Assembly (NCBI RefSeq): GCF_000685015.1
Contig: NZ_BAYA01000006.1
Span: 124,001-188,000, forward strand
Direction of reading: 5' to 3'
DNA: 64,000 bases
Origin: Paraburkholderia bannensis NBRC 103871
Lineage (GTDB): Bacteria; Pseudomonadota; Gammaproteobacteria; Burkholderiales; Burkholderiaceae
This document shows positions 36,925 to 46,392 of the stretch, in pieces. Each line of letters begins with the position of its first letter. The first letter of the stretch is position 1. A program made the translations under genes and the position numbers. The notes under the pieces were generated by a model. The model ran no database searches. It saw only the letters and a list, made by a program, of their open reading frames with translations, and was not told where the DNA came from.

Positions 36925-37839
36925 ATGTCGCTCCACGAAGATCACGCCGCGCTCGCCAACACCACGCTTCGCAACCCGGCACCGCCCGAATGGGCCGCGA
37001 AGCTCGAACTCGGCTTCGAGCTGCAGAAGGCGCGCACGGCGCTTACGCATCGCCTGCATTCCGGGCCGTTGCGCGTGCAACGACCGCTCTACCCCGAAGG
37101 CGATGCGATCTGCCACGCCGTGATCGTGCACCCGCCAGCGGGCATCGCGGGCGGCGACCGGCTCGACATCGACGTGAACGTGGGCGACGGCGCGCACGCG
37201 GTCATCACGACACCGGGCGCGACCAAGTGGTACAAGTCCAACGGCCGCGTCGCGCGCCAGCGCATCCACGTGCGCGTGGGCGCGGGCGCGAAATTCGACT
37301 GGCTGCCGCAGAACAATCTGGTCTTCGATCACGCCCATGCCGAGCTGGACTTTGCACTCACGCTCGCCGAAGGCGCTACCGCCATCGGCTGGGACGCCAT
37401 GCAACTGGGCCGCCAGGCAGCCGGCGAGCGCTGGTCGACCGGCATGGTGCGCTCGCTCACGCGCGTGATCCGCGCGGCGACGCCCGACGCGGCCGAGCCC
37501 GCCGAAGAGCAACTGCTCTGGTTCGAGCGCGCGCTCATCGACGCCACCGATCCGCTGCGCGATGCGCCGCAAGGGCTCGCGGGCTATCCCGCGTTCGGCG
37601 TGCTGTGGGCGATCGGGCCTGCGTGCAACGACGCGCTCGCGCAGGACATGGCCGCGACGCTGCCCTTCGACGATGCGCTGCGCTCGGGCGCAAGCTGCGT
37701 CGCGCCGGGCGTGCTGCTCGTGCGCGTGGTGGCGCGCTCGATGGAGCCGCTGCAAAACACGCTGGCGCAATGCTGGTCGCAGCTGCGGCCGTTCGTGCAC
37801 GGCGTGCCTGCCGCGCCGCTGCGCCTCTGGACGACGTAA
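36925..37839 (+). CDS. ureD: Urease accessory protein UreD
   Basis: This 304-residue protein has the UreD blocks [14 protein letters not shown] near residue 55, [29 protein letters not shown] and [16 protein letters not shown]. It binds apo-urease first and helps UreF and UreG deliver nickel. It is separated from ureA by a 300-base gap containing the sigma-54 promoter, so it is either read from the urt promoter or has its own. Confidence 0.93.
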   Translation: MSLHEDHAALANTTLRNPAPPEWAAKLELGFELQKARTALTHRLHSGPLRVQRPLYPEGDAICHAVIVHPPAGIAGGDRLDIDVNVGDGAHAVITTPGATKWYKSNGRVARQRIHVRVGAGAKFDWLPQNNLVFDHAHAELDFALTLAEGATAIGWDAMQLGRQAAGERWSTGMVRSLTRVIRAATPDAAEPAEEQLLWFERALIDATDPLRDAPQGLAGYPAFGVLWAIGPACNDALAQDMAATLPFDDALRSGASCVAPGVLLVRVVARSMEPLQNTLAQCWSQLRPFVHGVPAAPLRLWTT

Positions 37840-37902
37840 GCCAGCGCACCACTACGGCGCATTTCCCGCGCCGATGCACAACATCACCTCACCCAATCGC
37901 CA

Positions 37903-37934
37903 ATGCGGTGCATATCGGCACCGCATCTGGTGCA
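37903..37934 (+). promoter_or_regulatory. Candidate enhancer (NtrC-like) site upstream of ure sigma-54 promoter
   Basis: A perfect nine-base inverted repeat ATGCGGTGC (37903-37911) and GCACCGCAT (37918-37926) is followed by a third half-site, GGTGCA (37929-37934). The halves contain GCACC/GGTGC as in NtrC sites (TGCACC-N5-GGTGCA), and one pair, GGTGC-N6-GCACC, has the inverted order. It lies 20-50 bases upstream of the -24 box, closer than usual enhancers. Factor identity is inference. Confidence 0.45.
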
Positions 37935-37953
37935 TTCACGCTGTCCCCTTCAC

Positions 37954-37969
37954 TGGCACAACCCTTGCT
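37954..37969 (+). promoter_or_regulatory. Sigma-54 (-24/-12) promoter for ureABCEFG
   Basis: TGGCACAACCCTTGCT matches the RpoN consensus (TGGCAC-N5-TTGCW) with GG 37955-37956 and GC 37967-37968 ten bases apart. Transcription should begin near 37980, leaving a leader of about 160 bases before ureA. Confidence 0.88.
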
Positions 37970-38139
37970 GTCAGCTTGCACCGATACGCGCGCGTTGCGT
38001 GCGAAGCTGCAAGCTGGGCGTAACCTCGCTACCGTAAGCTGATCTGGCGCAATCAAAGAGTGCGCGTTTATCCGCTTCGCATCGCCTTGCAGGCTCGCGC
38101 ACGCACCCGCACCCAGCACTCCGCCCAAGACCCAGAACG

Positions 38140-38442
38140 ATGAAGCTCACGCCACGCGAGAAAGACAAGCTCCTGATCTTCACCGCCGCGCTGCTCGCCG
38201 AAAGGCGCCGCGCCCGCGGCCTCAAGCTCAATTACCCGGAGGCCGTCGCCTTCATCAGCGCGGCGCTGATGGAAGCGGCCCGCGACGGCAAGACCGTCGC
38301 CGAGGTCATGCACTACGGCACCACGCTGCTCACGCGCGACGACGTGATGGAAGGCGTGCCCGAGATGATCCCCGACATCCAGGTCGAAGCCACCTTCCCC
38401 GACGGCACCAAGCTCGTCACCGTCCACCATCCGATTCCCTGA
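38140..38442 (+). CDS. ureA: Urease subunit gamma
   Basis: This 100-residue protein is the standard Ure[24 protein letters not shown] at the start and [19 protein letters not shown] in the middle. It is one of three structural subunits of cytoplasmic nickel urease, which hydrolyses urea to ammonia and carbamate. It is ten bases before ureB. Confidence 0.96.
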   Translation: MKLTPREKDKLLIFTAALLAERRRARGLKLNYPEAVAFISAALMEAARDGKTVAEVMHYGTTLLTRDDVMEGVPEMIPDIQVEATFPDGTKLVTVHHPIP

Positions 38443-38452
38443 GGCTGCGCGC

Positions 38453-38758
38453 ATGATCCCCGGCGAAATGCTCATCGATGACGGCGAAATCGAACTCAAC
38501 GTGGGCCGCGAAACCGTGACCGTGACGGTCGCGAACACGGGCGACCGCCCCGTGCAGATCGGCTCGCACTTTCACTTCTACGAAGTCAACGACGCGCTGG
38601 CGTTCGATCGCGAAACCGCGCGCGGCTTCCGCCTGAACATCGCGGCGGGCACCGCCGTGCGCTTCGAGCCCGGCCAGGAACGCACCGTCGAGCTGGTCGC
38701 GCTCGCGGGCGACCGCGCCGTCTACGGCTTCAGCGGCAAGGTGATGGGCCCGCTCTGA
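38453..38758 (+). CDS. ureB: Urease subunit beta
   Basis: This 101-residue protein matches Ure[36 protein letters not shown] and [15 protein letters not shown] sequence (here [18 protein letters not shown]). It is the second urease structural subunit. The gene is separate from ureA, as in most proteobacteria. Confidence 0.96.
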   Translation: MIPGEMLIDDGEIELNVGRETVTVTVANTGDRPVQIGSHFHFYEVNDALAFDRETARGFRLNIAAGTAVRFEPGQERTVELVALAGDRAVYGFSGKVMGPL

Positions 38759-38801
38759 GCGGCACGCCCGCGCCACCTTTCGAATTCATCAGGATTCCGA
38801 T

Positions 38802-40508
38802 ATGACCTTGAAGATCGGCCGCCGCGCCTATGCGGAGATGTTCGGCCCCACGACCGGCGACCGCGTGCGTCTCGCCGACACCGACCTGCTCATCGAGATC
38901 GAGCGCGACTACACCGTCTATGGCGACGAGGTGAAGTTCGGCGGCGGCAAGGTGATTCGCGACGGCATGGGCCAGTCGCAGCGCCTGCATGCCGAAGTCG
39001 CCGACACGGTCGTGACCAACGCCGTGATCCTCGACCACTGGGGCATCGTGAAGGCCGACATCGGCATCAAGGACGGGCGCATCTGGAAGATCGGCAAGGC
39101 CGGCAATCCGGACGTGCAACCGGGCGTGACGATTCCGATTGGCGCGTCGACGGAAGTGATCGCGGGCGAAGGCCAGATCGTCACGGCGGGCGGCATCGAC
39201 ACGCACATCCACTTCATCAGCCCGCAGCAGATCGACGAAGCGCTCGCCAGCGGCGTGACGACGATGCTGGGCGGCGGCACGGGCCCGGCAACGGGCACCA
39301 ACGCGACCACCTGCACGCCGGGGCCGTGGCACATGGAGCGCATGTTGCAGGCCGCCGACGGCTGGCCGATCAACCTGGGCTTTCTCGGCAAGGGCAATGT
39401 GAGCCTGCCCAAGCCCGCCGAGGAACAGATCGCCGCCGGCGCGATCGGCCTGAAGCTGCACGAGGACTGGGGCTCGACGCCCGCCGCCATCGACAACTGC
39501 CTCACCGTTGCGGACGCAACCGATACGCAGGTCGCGATCCACACCGACACGCTCAACGAATCGGGCTTCCTGGAAGCGACCGTGGGCGCGTTCAAGGGCC
39601 GCACGATCCACACGTACCACACCGAAGGCGCGGGCGGCGGCCACGCACCCGACATCATCGCGGTCTGCGGCGAAGCCAACGTGCTGCCCTCCTCGACCAA
39701 TCCGACGCGCCCCTACACCGTCAACACGCTCGACGAACACCTCGACATGCTGATGGTCTGCCATCACCTCGACCCGTCGATTGCCGAAGATATCGCCTTC
39801 GCCGAGTCGCGCATCCGCCGCGAAACCATCGCCGCCGAAGACATCCTCCACGACCTTGGCGCACTGTCGATGCTTTCTTCGGATTCCCAGGCAATGGGTC
39901 GCGTGGGCGAAGTCATCATCCGTACCTGGCAGACCGCGCACAAGATGAAGGTGCAACGCGGCGCGCTGCCGCAAGACTCGTCGCGCAACGACAACTTTCG
40001 CGTCAAGCGCTACGTCGCCAAGTACACGATCAATCCGGCGCTCACGCATGGCATTTCGCATGAAGTGGGTTCGATCGAACCGGGCAAATGGGCCGATCTG
40101 GTGTTCTGGGATCCGGCGTTCTTCGGCATCAAGCCGTCGCTGATCCTCAAGGGCGGCATGATCGCGCTTGCGCAGATGGGCGACCCGAACGCCTCGATTC
40201 CCACGCCGCAGCCCGTGCACTATCGCGAGATGTTCGGCACGCGCGGCCGCGCGCTCACGCAGACGTCGCTCACCTTCGTCTCGCAGCTTGCGCTCGACCT
40301 GGGCATGCCCGAGCGCTACGGCCTGCAAAAGCGTATCGTAGCCGTACGTAACTGCCGCAACGTCACGAAAGCGGACATGATCCACAACGCGTGGCAGCCG
40401 TCGATCAGCGTCGATCCGGAGACCTATCAGGTCGTCGCCGATGGACAATTGCTCACCTGCGAACCCGCCACGGTTCTGCCGATGGCGCAGCGCTATTTCC
40501 TGTTCTAA
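38802..40508 (+). CDS. ureC: Urease subunit alpha (catalytic)
   Basis: This 568-residue subunit carries the dinickel site. Visible ligands and active-site pieces are DTHIHFI (two nickel His), GLKLHEDWG with the lysine that becomes carbamylated, HTDTLNE and [15 protein letters not shown] (nickel His), and the flap [10 protein letters not shown] with the catalytic histidine. The length is standard. It is the third gene of the ureABC structural set. Confidence 0.97.
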   Translation: MTLKIGRRAYAEMFGPTTGDRVRLADTDLLIEIERDYTVYGDEVKFGGGKVIRDGMGQSQRLHAEVADTVVTNAVILDHWGIVKADIGIKDGRIWKIGKAGNPDVQPGVTIPIGASTEVIAGEGQIVTAGGIDTHIHFISPQQIDEALASGVTTMLGGGTGPATGTNATTCTPGPWHMERMLQAADGWPINLGFLGKGNVSLPKPAEEQIAAGAIGLKLHEDWGSTPAAIDNCLTVADATDTQVAIHTDTLNESGFLEATVGAFKGRTIHTYHTEGAGGGHAPDIIAVCGEANVLPSSTNPTRPYTVNTLDEHLDMLMVCHHLDPSIAEDIAFAESRIRRETIAAEDILHDLGALSMLSSDSQAMGRVGEVIIRTWQTAHKMKVQRGALPQDSSRNDNFRVKRYVAKYTINPALTHGISHEVGSIEPGKWADLVFWDPAFFGIKPSLILKGGMIALAQMGDPNASIPTPQPVHYREMFGTRGRALTQTSLTFVSQLALDLGMPERYGLQKRIVAVRNCRNVTKADMIHNAWQPSISVDPETYQVVADGQLLTCEPATVLPMAQRYFLF

Positions 40509-40536
40509 GTTCTGTTTCAAGTATTGAAGTACTGAT

Positions 40537-41178
40537 ATGCGTACGATCGACAAACGACTCACCGCGAAGCTCGCCAGCGTGCTGGTCAAGCGTGCGCCCA
40601 CGCTCACGCTGCCCTACGACATGCGCTGCAAGAGCCGCTTCGCGGCCACGCTCGACAGCGGCGAGGAAGTGGGCGTGGTGCTGCCGCGCGGCACGATCCT
40701 GCGCGAAGGCGACATGCTCGTCGCCGACGACGGCGGCCTCGTGCGCGTGATCGCGGCGGCGCAAAGCGTGCTGCGCGTACGCGCGCACGACCGCCTCACG
40801 CTCACGCGCGCCGCGTACCACCTCGGCAATCGCCATACGCCCGTGGAAGTGGGCGTCGACGAACTGAAGCTTGAAGCCGATCCCGTGCTCGAAGACATGC
40901 TCAAGCGCCTGGGCGCGCAGGTCGAGCGTGTCGAGCTGCCGTTCGAGCCCGAATCGGGCGCGTACGGCGGCGGCCACCGGCATGGCCACGACGAGACTTT
41001 CGCCGAAGACTATGCGCTCGCGCAGCGCGTGTTCGACGAGCATCACGGCCACGCGGATTCGCACTCGCACCCACATTCGCACGGTCACGGCCACTCGCAT
41101 GACCACGATCACGACTGCGGCCACGATCACGCGCATTGCGACGGCCACGCTCACGATCACAGCCATGAACATCGCTGA
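40537..41178 (+). CDS. ureE: Urease accessory protein UreE with long histidine-rich tail
   Basis: This 213-residue nickel metallochaperone has the two UreE domains ([16 protein letters not shown], then [12 protein letters not shown] with the conserved nickel His). After about residue 165 the tail is dominated by His with Asp, Gly and Ser (for example [18 protein letters not shown]) to the end. Such tails bind several nickel ions for storage. The stop overlaps the ureF start by 14 bases. Confidence 0.94.
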   Translation: MRTIDKRLTAKLASVLVKRAPTLTLPYDMRCKSRFAATLDSGEEVGVVLPRGTILREGDMLVADDGGLVRVIAAAQSVLRVRAHDRLTLTRAAYHLGNRHTPVEVGVDELKLEADPVLEDMLKRLGAQVERVELPFEPESGAYGGGHRHGHDETFAEDYALAQRVFDEHHGHADSHSHPHSHGHGHSHDHDHDCGHDHAHCDGHAHDHSHEHR

Positions 41179-41845
41179 ACTCACGGCGCTGCTGCATCTC
41201 GCCTCGCCCGCGTTGCCGATCGGTGCGTTCAGCTATTCGCAGGGGCTGGAGGCCGCAATCGACGTCGGCATGATTACCGGCGCCGACGACGCCGCACACT
41301 GGATTGCCAACGGCCTGGCCAACGTGCTCGCGCCCGGTGAATTGCCGTTCATCGCGCATCAGCTGGAGCGCTGGCGCGCACACGATACGCAGGCGCTGAT
41401 CGACGCGAACGCGGAATTCATCGCGAGCCGCGAATCGGCGGAACTGCGCCGCGAGACTGCGCAGATGGGCTGGTCGCTGCGTCAGTTGTGTGCGCAACTT
41501 GAATGGGGCGACGCCGAACGGCGCGCCACGCTCGAACGCATGACGCCGGTTGCGCAGCCGAGCGCCTTCGCTTTCGCCGCGTGGGCGCACGATGCTTCGA
41601 CCGAAGCAACGCTCGCCGCTTACGCTTTTAGCTGGGTCGAGAACCAGACGGCGGCGGCGCTCAAGGCCGTGCCGCTCGGCCAGCTTGCGGGCCAGCGCAT
41701 CGTGGTGGCGCTGCGGCCCAGAATCGAAGACGCCGTGGCGCGCGCGCTCGCTACGCCGCCCGACGCGCTCAACACCTTTGCGCCGCAACTCGGCATTCTG
41801 TCCGCGCGGCACGAATCGCAGTATTCGCGCTTATTCCGCTCCTGA
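41165..41845 (+). CDS. ureF: Urease accessory protein UreF
   Basis: This 226-residue protein starts [29 protein letters not shown], the UreF signature. With UreD it docks on apo-urease and gates UreG GTPase activity during nickel insertion. The ATG at 41165 lies inside the end of ureE, in another frame, so the genes are translationally coupled. Confidence 0.94.
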   Translation: MNIAELTALLHLASPALPIGAFSYSQGLEAAIDVGMITGADDAAHWIANGLANVLAPGELPFIAHQLERWRAHDTQALIDANAEFIASRESAELRRETAQMGWSLRQLCAQLEWGDAERRATLERMTPVAQPSAFAFAAWAHDASTEATLAAYAFSWVENQTAAALKAVPLGQLAGQRIVVALRPRIEDAVARALATPPDALNTFAPQLGILSARHESQYSRLFRS

Positions 41846-41877
41846 ACTCATCCGCACGCTCCTGCATCGCACGACTC

Positions 41878-42507
41878 ATGAACAACAAACGCACGAAGAA
41901 ATTGCCGCCGCTGCGCGTCGGCGTCGGCGGCCCGGTCGGCTCCGGCAAGACCACGCTGCTCGAAATGCTCTGCAAGGCCATGCGCGAGCGCTACGACCTC
42001 GTCGCCATCACCAACGACATCTACACGAAGGAAGACCAGCGCCTGCTGACCGTCGCGGGCGCCCTGCCCGCCGAGCGCATCATGGGCGTGGAAACGGGCG
42101 GCTGCCCGCACACCGCGATCCGCGAAGACGCGTCAATCAACCTCGAAGCCGTCGACCAGATGCTCACGCGCTTTCCCGACGCGGACATCGTCTTCATCGA
42201 ATCGGGCGGCGACAATCTCGCGGCCACCTTCAGCCCCGAGCTGTCCGACCTGACGATCTACGTGATCGACGTGGCGGGCGGCGAGAAGATTCCGCGCAAG
42301 GGCGGCCCCGGCATCACGAAGTCCGACCTGCTCGTCATCAACAAGACCGATCTCGCGCCGCTGGTGGGCGCGAACCTGGACGTGATGGCATCGGATGCGA
42401 AGAAGATGCGCGGCGAGCGTCCCTTCGTGATGTGCAATCTCAAGGCGCTCGACGGCCTCGATCAGGTGATTGCGTTCATCGAAAAGAAGGGACTGCTGGT
42501 CGGCTGA
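41878..42507 (+). CDS. ureG: Urease accessory GTPase UreG
   Basis: This 209-residue GTPase has the P-loop [11 protein letters not shown] near residue 20, the nickel-binding [12 protein letters not shown] with the Cys-Pro-His motif, [17 protein letters not shown] and [13 protein letters not shown]-dependent dimerisation carries nickel to the UreDF-urease complex. It ends the urease operon, convergent with waaA. Confidence 0.96.
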   Translation: MNNKRTKKLPPLRVGVGGPVGSGKTTLLEMLCKAMRERYDLVAITNDIYTKEDQRLLTVAGALPAERIMGVETGGCPHTAIREDASINLEAVDQMLTRFPDADIVFIESGGDNLAATFSPELSDLTIYVIDVAGGEKIPRKGGPGITKSDLLVINKTDLAPLVGANLDVMASDAKKMRGERPFVMCNLKALDGLDQVIAFIEKKGLLVG

Positions 42508-42520
42508 AGTGGTCTGCTGA

Positions 42521-42542
42521 AGCGGCGTGTGAACGCGCCGCT
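42521..42542. terminator. GC-rich hairpin between convergent ureG and waaA
   Basis: AGCGGCG (42521-42527) and CGCCGCT (42536-42542) form a seven-pair stem with an eight-base loop. No T run follows, so termination strength is doubtful. Confidence 0.4.
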
Positions 42543-43882
42543 CAAAGATCGAGCGACGCCGAAGCGCGCTCGGGCAGCAGCGTGGTGAGCACGTCCACGG
42601 TGCGCTCGGTCGCGCCACGGTGACGCGCCGCGAAAGCCGATGCCGCCGCGCCCATCGTGACGCGGCGCGACTTGTCCTCGAACAGTTCGCGCAAGGCGCG
42701 CGCGAGATCGGCGGGATCCTGCACCTGCAGCGCCGCGCCCGCCGCCACCGCATCGGCGGTCGCCTGCGTGAAGTTGAACACGTGCGGGCCGATCAGTACC
42801 GGCGTGCCCACGGCGCACGCTTCGATCAGGTTCTGGCCGCCCAGCGGCAACAGGCTTCCGCCGATAAAGGCCAGATCGGCGGCCGCGTAGTACGCCCCCA
42901 TCTCGCCCATCGAATCGCCGAGCAGCACGTTCACGTCCTGCGGCAACGCGTCCACGCTCGCGTGCCCTTCCAGCGATGCAGCCGGTGCCGTAGGTGCCGT
43001 AGGTGCCCACTGCGAGCGCCGTTCGAGCTTGAAGTTCTTGCGCGCGACCAGCGCCGCAACTTCGTCGAAACGCTGCGGATGGCGCGGCACGAGAATCAGC
43101 AGCGCGTCAGGCACCTTCAGCGCGGCAAACGCTTCCAGCACGAGTTCTTCCTCGCCTTCGCGCGTGCTCGCCGCGACCCACACAGGCCGCGTGCCAATCG
43201 CGCGGTGCCAGTCGCGTCCACGCGCGACGAGCGCGGGCGGACTCGCCATATCGAACTTGAGGTTGCCGAGCACCGCGACATTGCGCGCGCCCAGCGTGCT
43301 CAGGCGTTCCGCGTCAGCCGGACTTTGCGCCAGCACGCGCGTAAAACCGCCGAACACCTCGCGCGCCGCTGCGCCGAACTTCGCCGCGCGCTTGAACGAA
43401 CGCGCCGACATGCGCGCATTGGTCAGCACGAGCGGCACGTCGGCGCGCTTGCATTCGTCGATGAGCGTGGGCCACACCTCGGTCTCCATCACGAGGCCGA
43501 GCGAGGGACGCCACGCACGCAGGAAACGGCGCACGGCATGCGGCATGTCGTACGGCAGATAACAGCGCAGCACGCGGTCGCCGAACAGCTGCTCGCCGGT
43601 CGCGCGCCCGCCCGGCGTCATGTGCGTGAGCAGGATGCGCGCATCGGGGCGCGCCGCCAGCAACGCATCGACGAGCGGCTGCGCCGCGCGCGTCTCGCCC
43701 ACGGAAACCGCGTGCACCCAGATCAGCGGTGTGTCGTCCTCGGGCAGGCGTCCGGCGCTGCGGCCGAAGCGCTCGCAGACGTGCTCGCGATATCCGCGCT
43801 CGCGCCGCGACCGGATCATCAGACGCAGCACCGCGAGCGGCGCGATCAGCCACCAGAGCGCACGATAAATGGCCCTTAGCAT
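42542..43882 (-). CDS. waaA: 3-deoxy-D-manno-octulosonic acid (Kdo) transferase
   Basis: This 446-residue GT30 enzyme adds Kdo to lipid A precursor at the inner membrane. It starts with a membrane anchor (MLRAIYRALWWLIAPLAVLRL) and shows WVHAVSVGETRAAQPLV, LTHMTPGGRATGEQLFG and the C-terminal GGQNLIEACAVGTPVLIGPH with FIGGSL. About 445 residues is slightly long; an insert rich in Ala-Pro-Thr near residue 295 accounts for it. The Kdo-modifying gene follows upstream on the same strand. Confidence 0.93.
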   Translation of the reverse strand: MLRAIYRALWWLIAPLAVLRLMIRSRRERGYREHVCERFGRSAGRLPEDDTPLIWVHAVSVGETRAAQPLVDALLAARPDARILLTHMTPGGRATGEQLFGDRVLRCYLPYDMPHAVRRFLRAWRPSLGLVMETEVWPTLIDECKRADVPLVLTNARMSARSFKRAAKFGAAAREVFGGFTRVLAQSPADAERLSTLGARNVAVLGNLKFDMASPPALVARGRDWHRAIGTRPVWVAASTREGEEELVLEAFAALKVPDALLILVPRHPQRFDEVAALVARKNFKLERRSQWAPTAPTAPAASLEGHASVDALPQDVNVLLGDSMGEMGAYYAAADLAFIGGSLLPLGGQNLIEACAVGTPVLIGPHVFNFTQATADAVAAGAALQVQDPADLARALRELFEDKSRRVTMGAAASAFAARHRGATERTVDVLTTLLPERASASLDL

Positions 43883-43940
43883 CGGGCCTCCGCGGCTACT
43901 GCTTGCGTGCGTTCGCTCATCATCGGCATCAAACTCGGCA

Positions 43941-44825
43941 TCAAACCAGTTCCTTGCCCTTGAGGCGTTGCAGGATGCCCAGCGGCGCCCATTCCGGATG
44001 CACCATGTCTTTCGCGGGCAGGAAGAAGGTCTGTTCCATCATGAACTGACCGGACATGACCGCATGCGAGGTGTGATCCGAGAAACACACCCAGACCGAA
44101 CCCGGCGGGAAGTTGATGGTTTCCTGCGGGCAGATCTTCTGATAGTCGAGGTCGGCCTTCATGCCGTCGTGCAGGTTGAGCATCAGGTGGTCGTACTCGC
44201 TGCGCGGCGACTTGGTGATGTGCAGCAGGTTCTGCAGCCACGCCGAGCCTGGCATCTGCGGCTTGATGTTGGGCAGGAAGCGCTTCGCCATGTCTTCGAA
44301 CGGCTCGCCGACGCGCCATACGCGCGGCGCGCCGTTGGGGTTCACGTTGGTGAACACGCGCAGGATGCGCTCGCCGTAGTTCGGGCGCGACGGGAACGCA
44401 TCGACATGCAGGCGCGAATCGTCCTTGCGCCACGAGGTCTCGCGCGTTTCGACCTTGTGCAGGCGCAGGCTGGTGGGCGCCACGCGCAGCTTGCCGATGT
44501 ACTCCGGAAAGAGCCCGTCGACGAGCGAACGCGCGCACGACTGGTAACGCGCGATCAGTGCGCGCACGGCCGACTGCTGCACCGTGTCGCCGAGCACGCC
44601 ATGCAGCGCGCCGCCGTTCGGGTCGAGGCTGATGTTCTTGCGCTTGGGATCGGCGATGGCCGGATCGAGCAGCGCGCGCTCGCCGCCCTCGATCGCGAAT
44701 TCCAGCTTGGGGAAGTACAGCACCTTGCCCTGCTCGACGGCGTCGAGCAGTTGCTCGCGCGGCATGGGCAGCGATTGCCCTTGCCAGTCGGCGGAAGTGA
44801 TTTCGATGATCTGGGATTCGTTCAT
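43941..44825 (-). CDS. kdoO: Kdo hydroxylase (Fe(II)/2-oxoglutarate dioxygenase)
   Basis: This 294-residue protein matches the KdoO family, which hydroxylates the outer Kdo to D-glycero-D-talo-oct-2-ulosonic acid (Ko), a known feature of Burkholderia and Yersinia LPS cores. The likely iron ligands are in RLHVDAFPSRPNYGE (HxD) and DHTSHAVMSG (distal His). PNYGERILRVFTN and the C-terminal HPEWAPLGILQRL are further family pieces. It lies 58 bases before waaA on the same strand, consistent with joint action. Confidence 0.88.
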   Translation of the reverse strand: MNESQIIEITSADWQGQSLPMPREQLLDAVEQGKVLYFPKLEFAIEGGERALLDPAIADPKRKNISLDPNGGALHGVLGDTVQQSAVRALIARYQSCARSLVDGLFPEYIGKLRVAPTSLRLHKVETRETSWRKDDSRLHVDAFPSRPNYGERILRVFTNVNPNGAPRVWRVGEPFEDMAKRFLPNIKPQMPGSAWLQNLLHITKSPRSEYDHLMLNLHDGMKADLDYQKICPQETINFPPGSVWVCFSDHTSHAVMSGQFMMEQTFFLPAKDMVHPEWAPLGILQRLKGKELV

Positions 44826-45147
44826 GGTCGCCCCTGGAAGCGATGGATCTGGATGCCTGGCGGGCGGATTCGGCGCGGCAGCGCGCTTGATGCTCGCAAT
44901 GCTCGCTATGCTCGTAGCGCCCGAGGCGCGAAGTGCGCGTCGCAGCGGCTTCGTAGCGGCTTCATCTACTCAGCCCCGGCAGGTCGAACAAGCTGGGCGG
45001 CGCGCGCGCCGATCCTTATACCCCGCGGGCCGACCGGCGCGCCTTGATGCGCCGCAGCCCGTCAGGCTTTTCCGACAAAGCAGCTGGAGCGCGTTGCCGC
45101 ACCCCGCGCCGCCGCGCGCCTGCTGGCGCACATTGTCTTGCGTTGCC
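44826..45147. other. 322-base gap between waaC and kdoO
   Basis: No gene is evident in any frame. It holds a 9-base tandem repeat (44891-44917). Both neighbours are on the minus strand, so it may carry the kdoO-waaA promoter, though no clear -35/-10 pair is visible. Confidence 0.5.
44891..44917 (+). repeat. Three 9-base tandem repeats (TGCTCGnnn)
   Basis: TGCTCGCAA, TGCTCGCTA and TGCTCGTAG lie end to end about 65 bases upstream of kdoO. Short and imperfect. Confidence 0.65.
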
Positions 45148-46143
45148 TCAAAGCAGGCCGAAGCCTGCCAGCGCGCCCTTGACCTGGGCGAGCGTTGGCG
45201 GCTGCCCCGCGGTGCCGATATTGACGACATTCGGCGACCAGTAGCCGCCGGTGCGCCAGGCGGTCGCGAAATTGTACAACTCGACGGTCGGGCGCTTCAG
45301 CGCCGCCGCGATGTGCACGAGGCCGGTATCGACGCCCACCGTCGCCGCCGCGCCGTCGATCAGGCCGACCACGGCGGGCAGCGAGAGCTTCGGCGGCACG
45401 ATGGCTGCTTCGCCGAATTCGCGCGCGAGGCGCTCGCTCGTCGCGCGCTCGGCGTCGCTGCCCCACGGCAGCACGAGCGACGCGCCGCGGCGCACCAGCG
45501 CCTGGCCCAGTTCGATCCAGTGCGCGTCGGGCCATTGCTTGTCGGCGCGGGACGTTGCGTGCACGAACACCACATAGGGCACCGGCAGGTTCAGGCCGAG
45601 GGCCGCCAGCGCCTGCGCGGCGCGGTAGGTGTCGAGACCGAATTCGATGTCGTCCTGCGGCGACGGCGGCGGCAGGTCGAGTGCGCCCGCCACGAGTTGA
45701 CGCGTGCGCTCGACCACGTGGGTGCGCGGCTCGATGCGGATCGAGCGGTCGTAGAAGAAGCGCACGGGCCATTCGTAACCCGCGCCGTCCGTGCGGTTGC
45801 CCAGACCGACCAGCGGCCCGCGCGCCCAGCTCGCGACCCAGGCGGTCTTGATGAGCCCCTGGCAGTCGATCACGAGGTCGTATTTCTCGGCGGCCAGCGC
45901 CCGGCGAAACGCGCCGATCTCGCGCCAGTTGGCCCCGGACAGCAGGCGCTTGCGCCAGCGGCGCAGCGAGAACGGGATCGCGCGGCGCACGCCGTCCACC
46001 AGCTCGACGAGCGACTGGAAACTTTCCTCGACGAGCCAGTCGATCTGCGCGTCGGGATACCGTCGCCGGATGTCGGCGATGGCGGGCATGTTGTGGACGA
46101 CGTCGCCCAGCGACGACACGCGCACTATGAGGATCTTTTGCAC
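45148..46143 (-). CDS. waaC: Lipopolysaccharide heptosyltransferase I
   Basis: This GT9 enzyme of about 331 residues transfers the first L-glycero-D-manno-heptose to Kdo2-lipid A. Motifs: KILIVRVSSLGDVVHNMPA at the N-terminus, DLVIDCQGLIKTAWVA, and GVDTGLVHIAAALKRPTVELY near the C-terminus for the sugar-nucleotide. The start is unsure: GTG at 46143 (reading VQKILIV) and TTG at 46149 are both possible, and no strong ribosome binding site decides. It lies among other LPS core genes. Confidence 0.9.
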   Translation of the reverse strand: MQKILIVRVSSLGDVVHNMPAIADIRRRYPDAQIDWLVEESFQSLVELVDGVRRAIPFSLRRWRKRLLSGANWREIGAFRRALAAEKYDLVIDCQGLIKTAWVASWARGPLVGLGNRTDGAGYEWPVRFFYDRSIRIEPRTHVVERTRQLVAGALDLPPPSPQDDIEFGLDTYRAAQALAALGLNLPVPYVVFVHATSRADKQWPDAHWIELGQALVRRGASLVLPWGSDAERATSERLAREFGEAAIVPPKLSLPAVVGLIDGAAATVGVDTGLVHIAAALKRPTVELYNFATAWRTGGYWSPNVVNIGTAGQPPTLAQVKGALAGFGLL

Positions 46144-46320
46144 GCTCAAGGCAAACTCGGGTTGATTCCGGCGGACGGGTTAAAAAAGGTGCGCAATTTT
46201 AGCGCGCCGCGGGAAGTTGAGCGAAAAAGCAGGGGAAAAGTGCGGAAATAACCGCCAGAACTGCCTTCCCTGCCCTTTCGAAGCGCTCGTGGCCACCACA
46301 AAACGGCTGCCCCAAACGCC

Positions 46321-46354
46321 GCGGCGCCGGGCGGGGAAAACCGCACGGCGCCGC
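46321..46354. terminator. GC-rich inverted repeat downstream of phosphomannomutase gene
   Basis: GCGGCGCCG (46321-46329) and CGGCGCCGC (46346-46354) enclose a 16-base loop. It lies about 40 bases past the end of the phosphomannomutase gene (minus strand). No T run, so only a candidate. Confidence 0.35.
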
Positions 46355-46392
46355 TGGGACTTCAGATCAGACGCTTGTGCGCCTGACAAACC

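Noticed and set aside
38730..40607. Long antisense open frame (625 codons) opposite ureC
   Set aside because: High-GC codon bias keeps the antisense frame open; it has no family similarity and ureC is certain. The same applies to long frames opposite pepA (14170-16071), cysI (23434-25245), urtA (30528-32396) and the giant enzyme (54089-55642).
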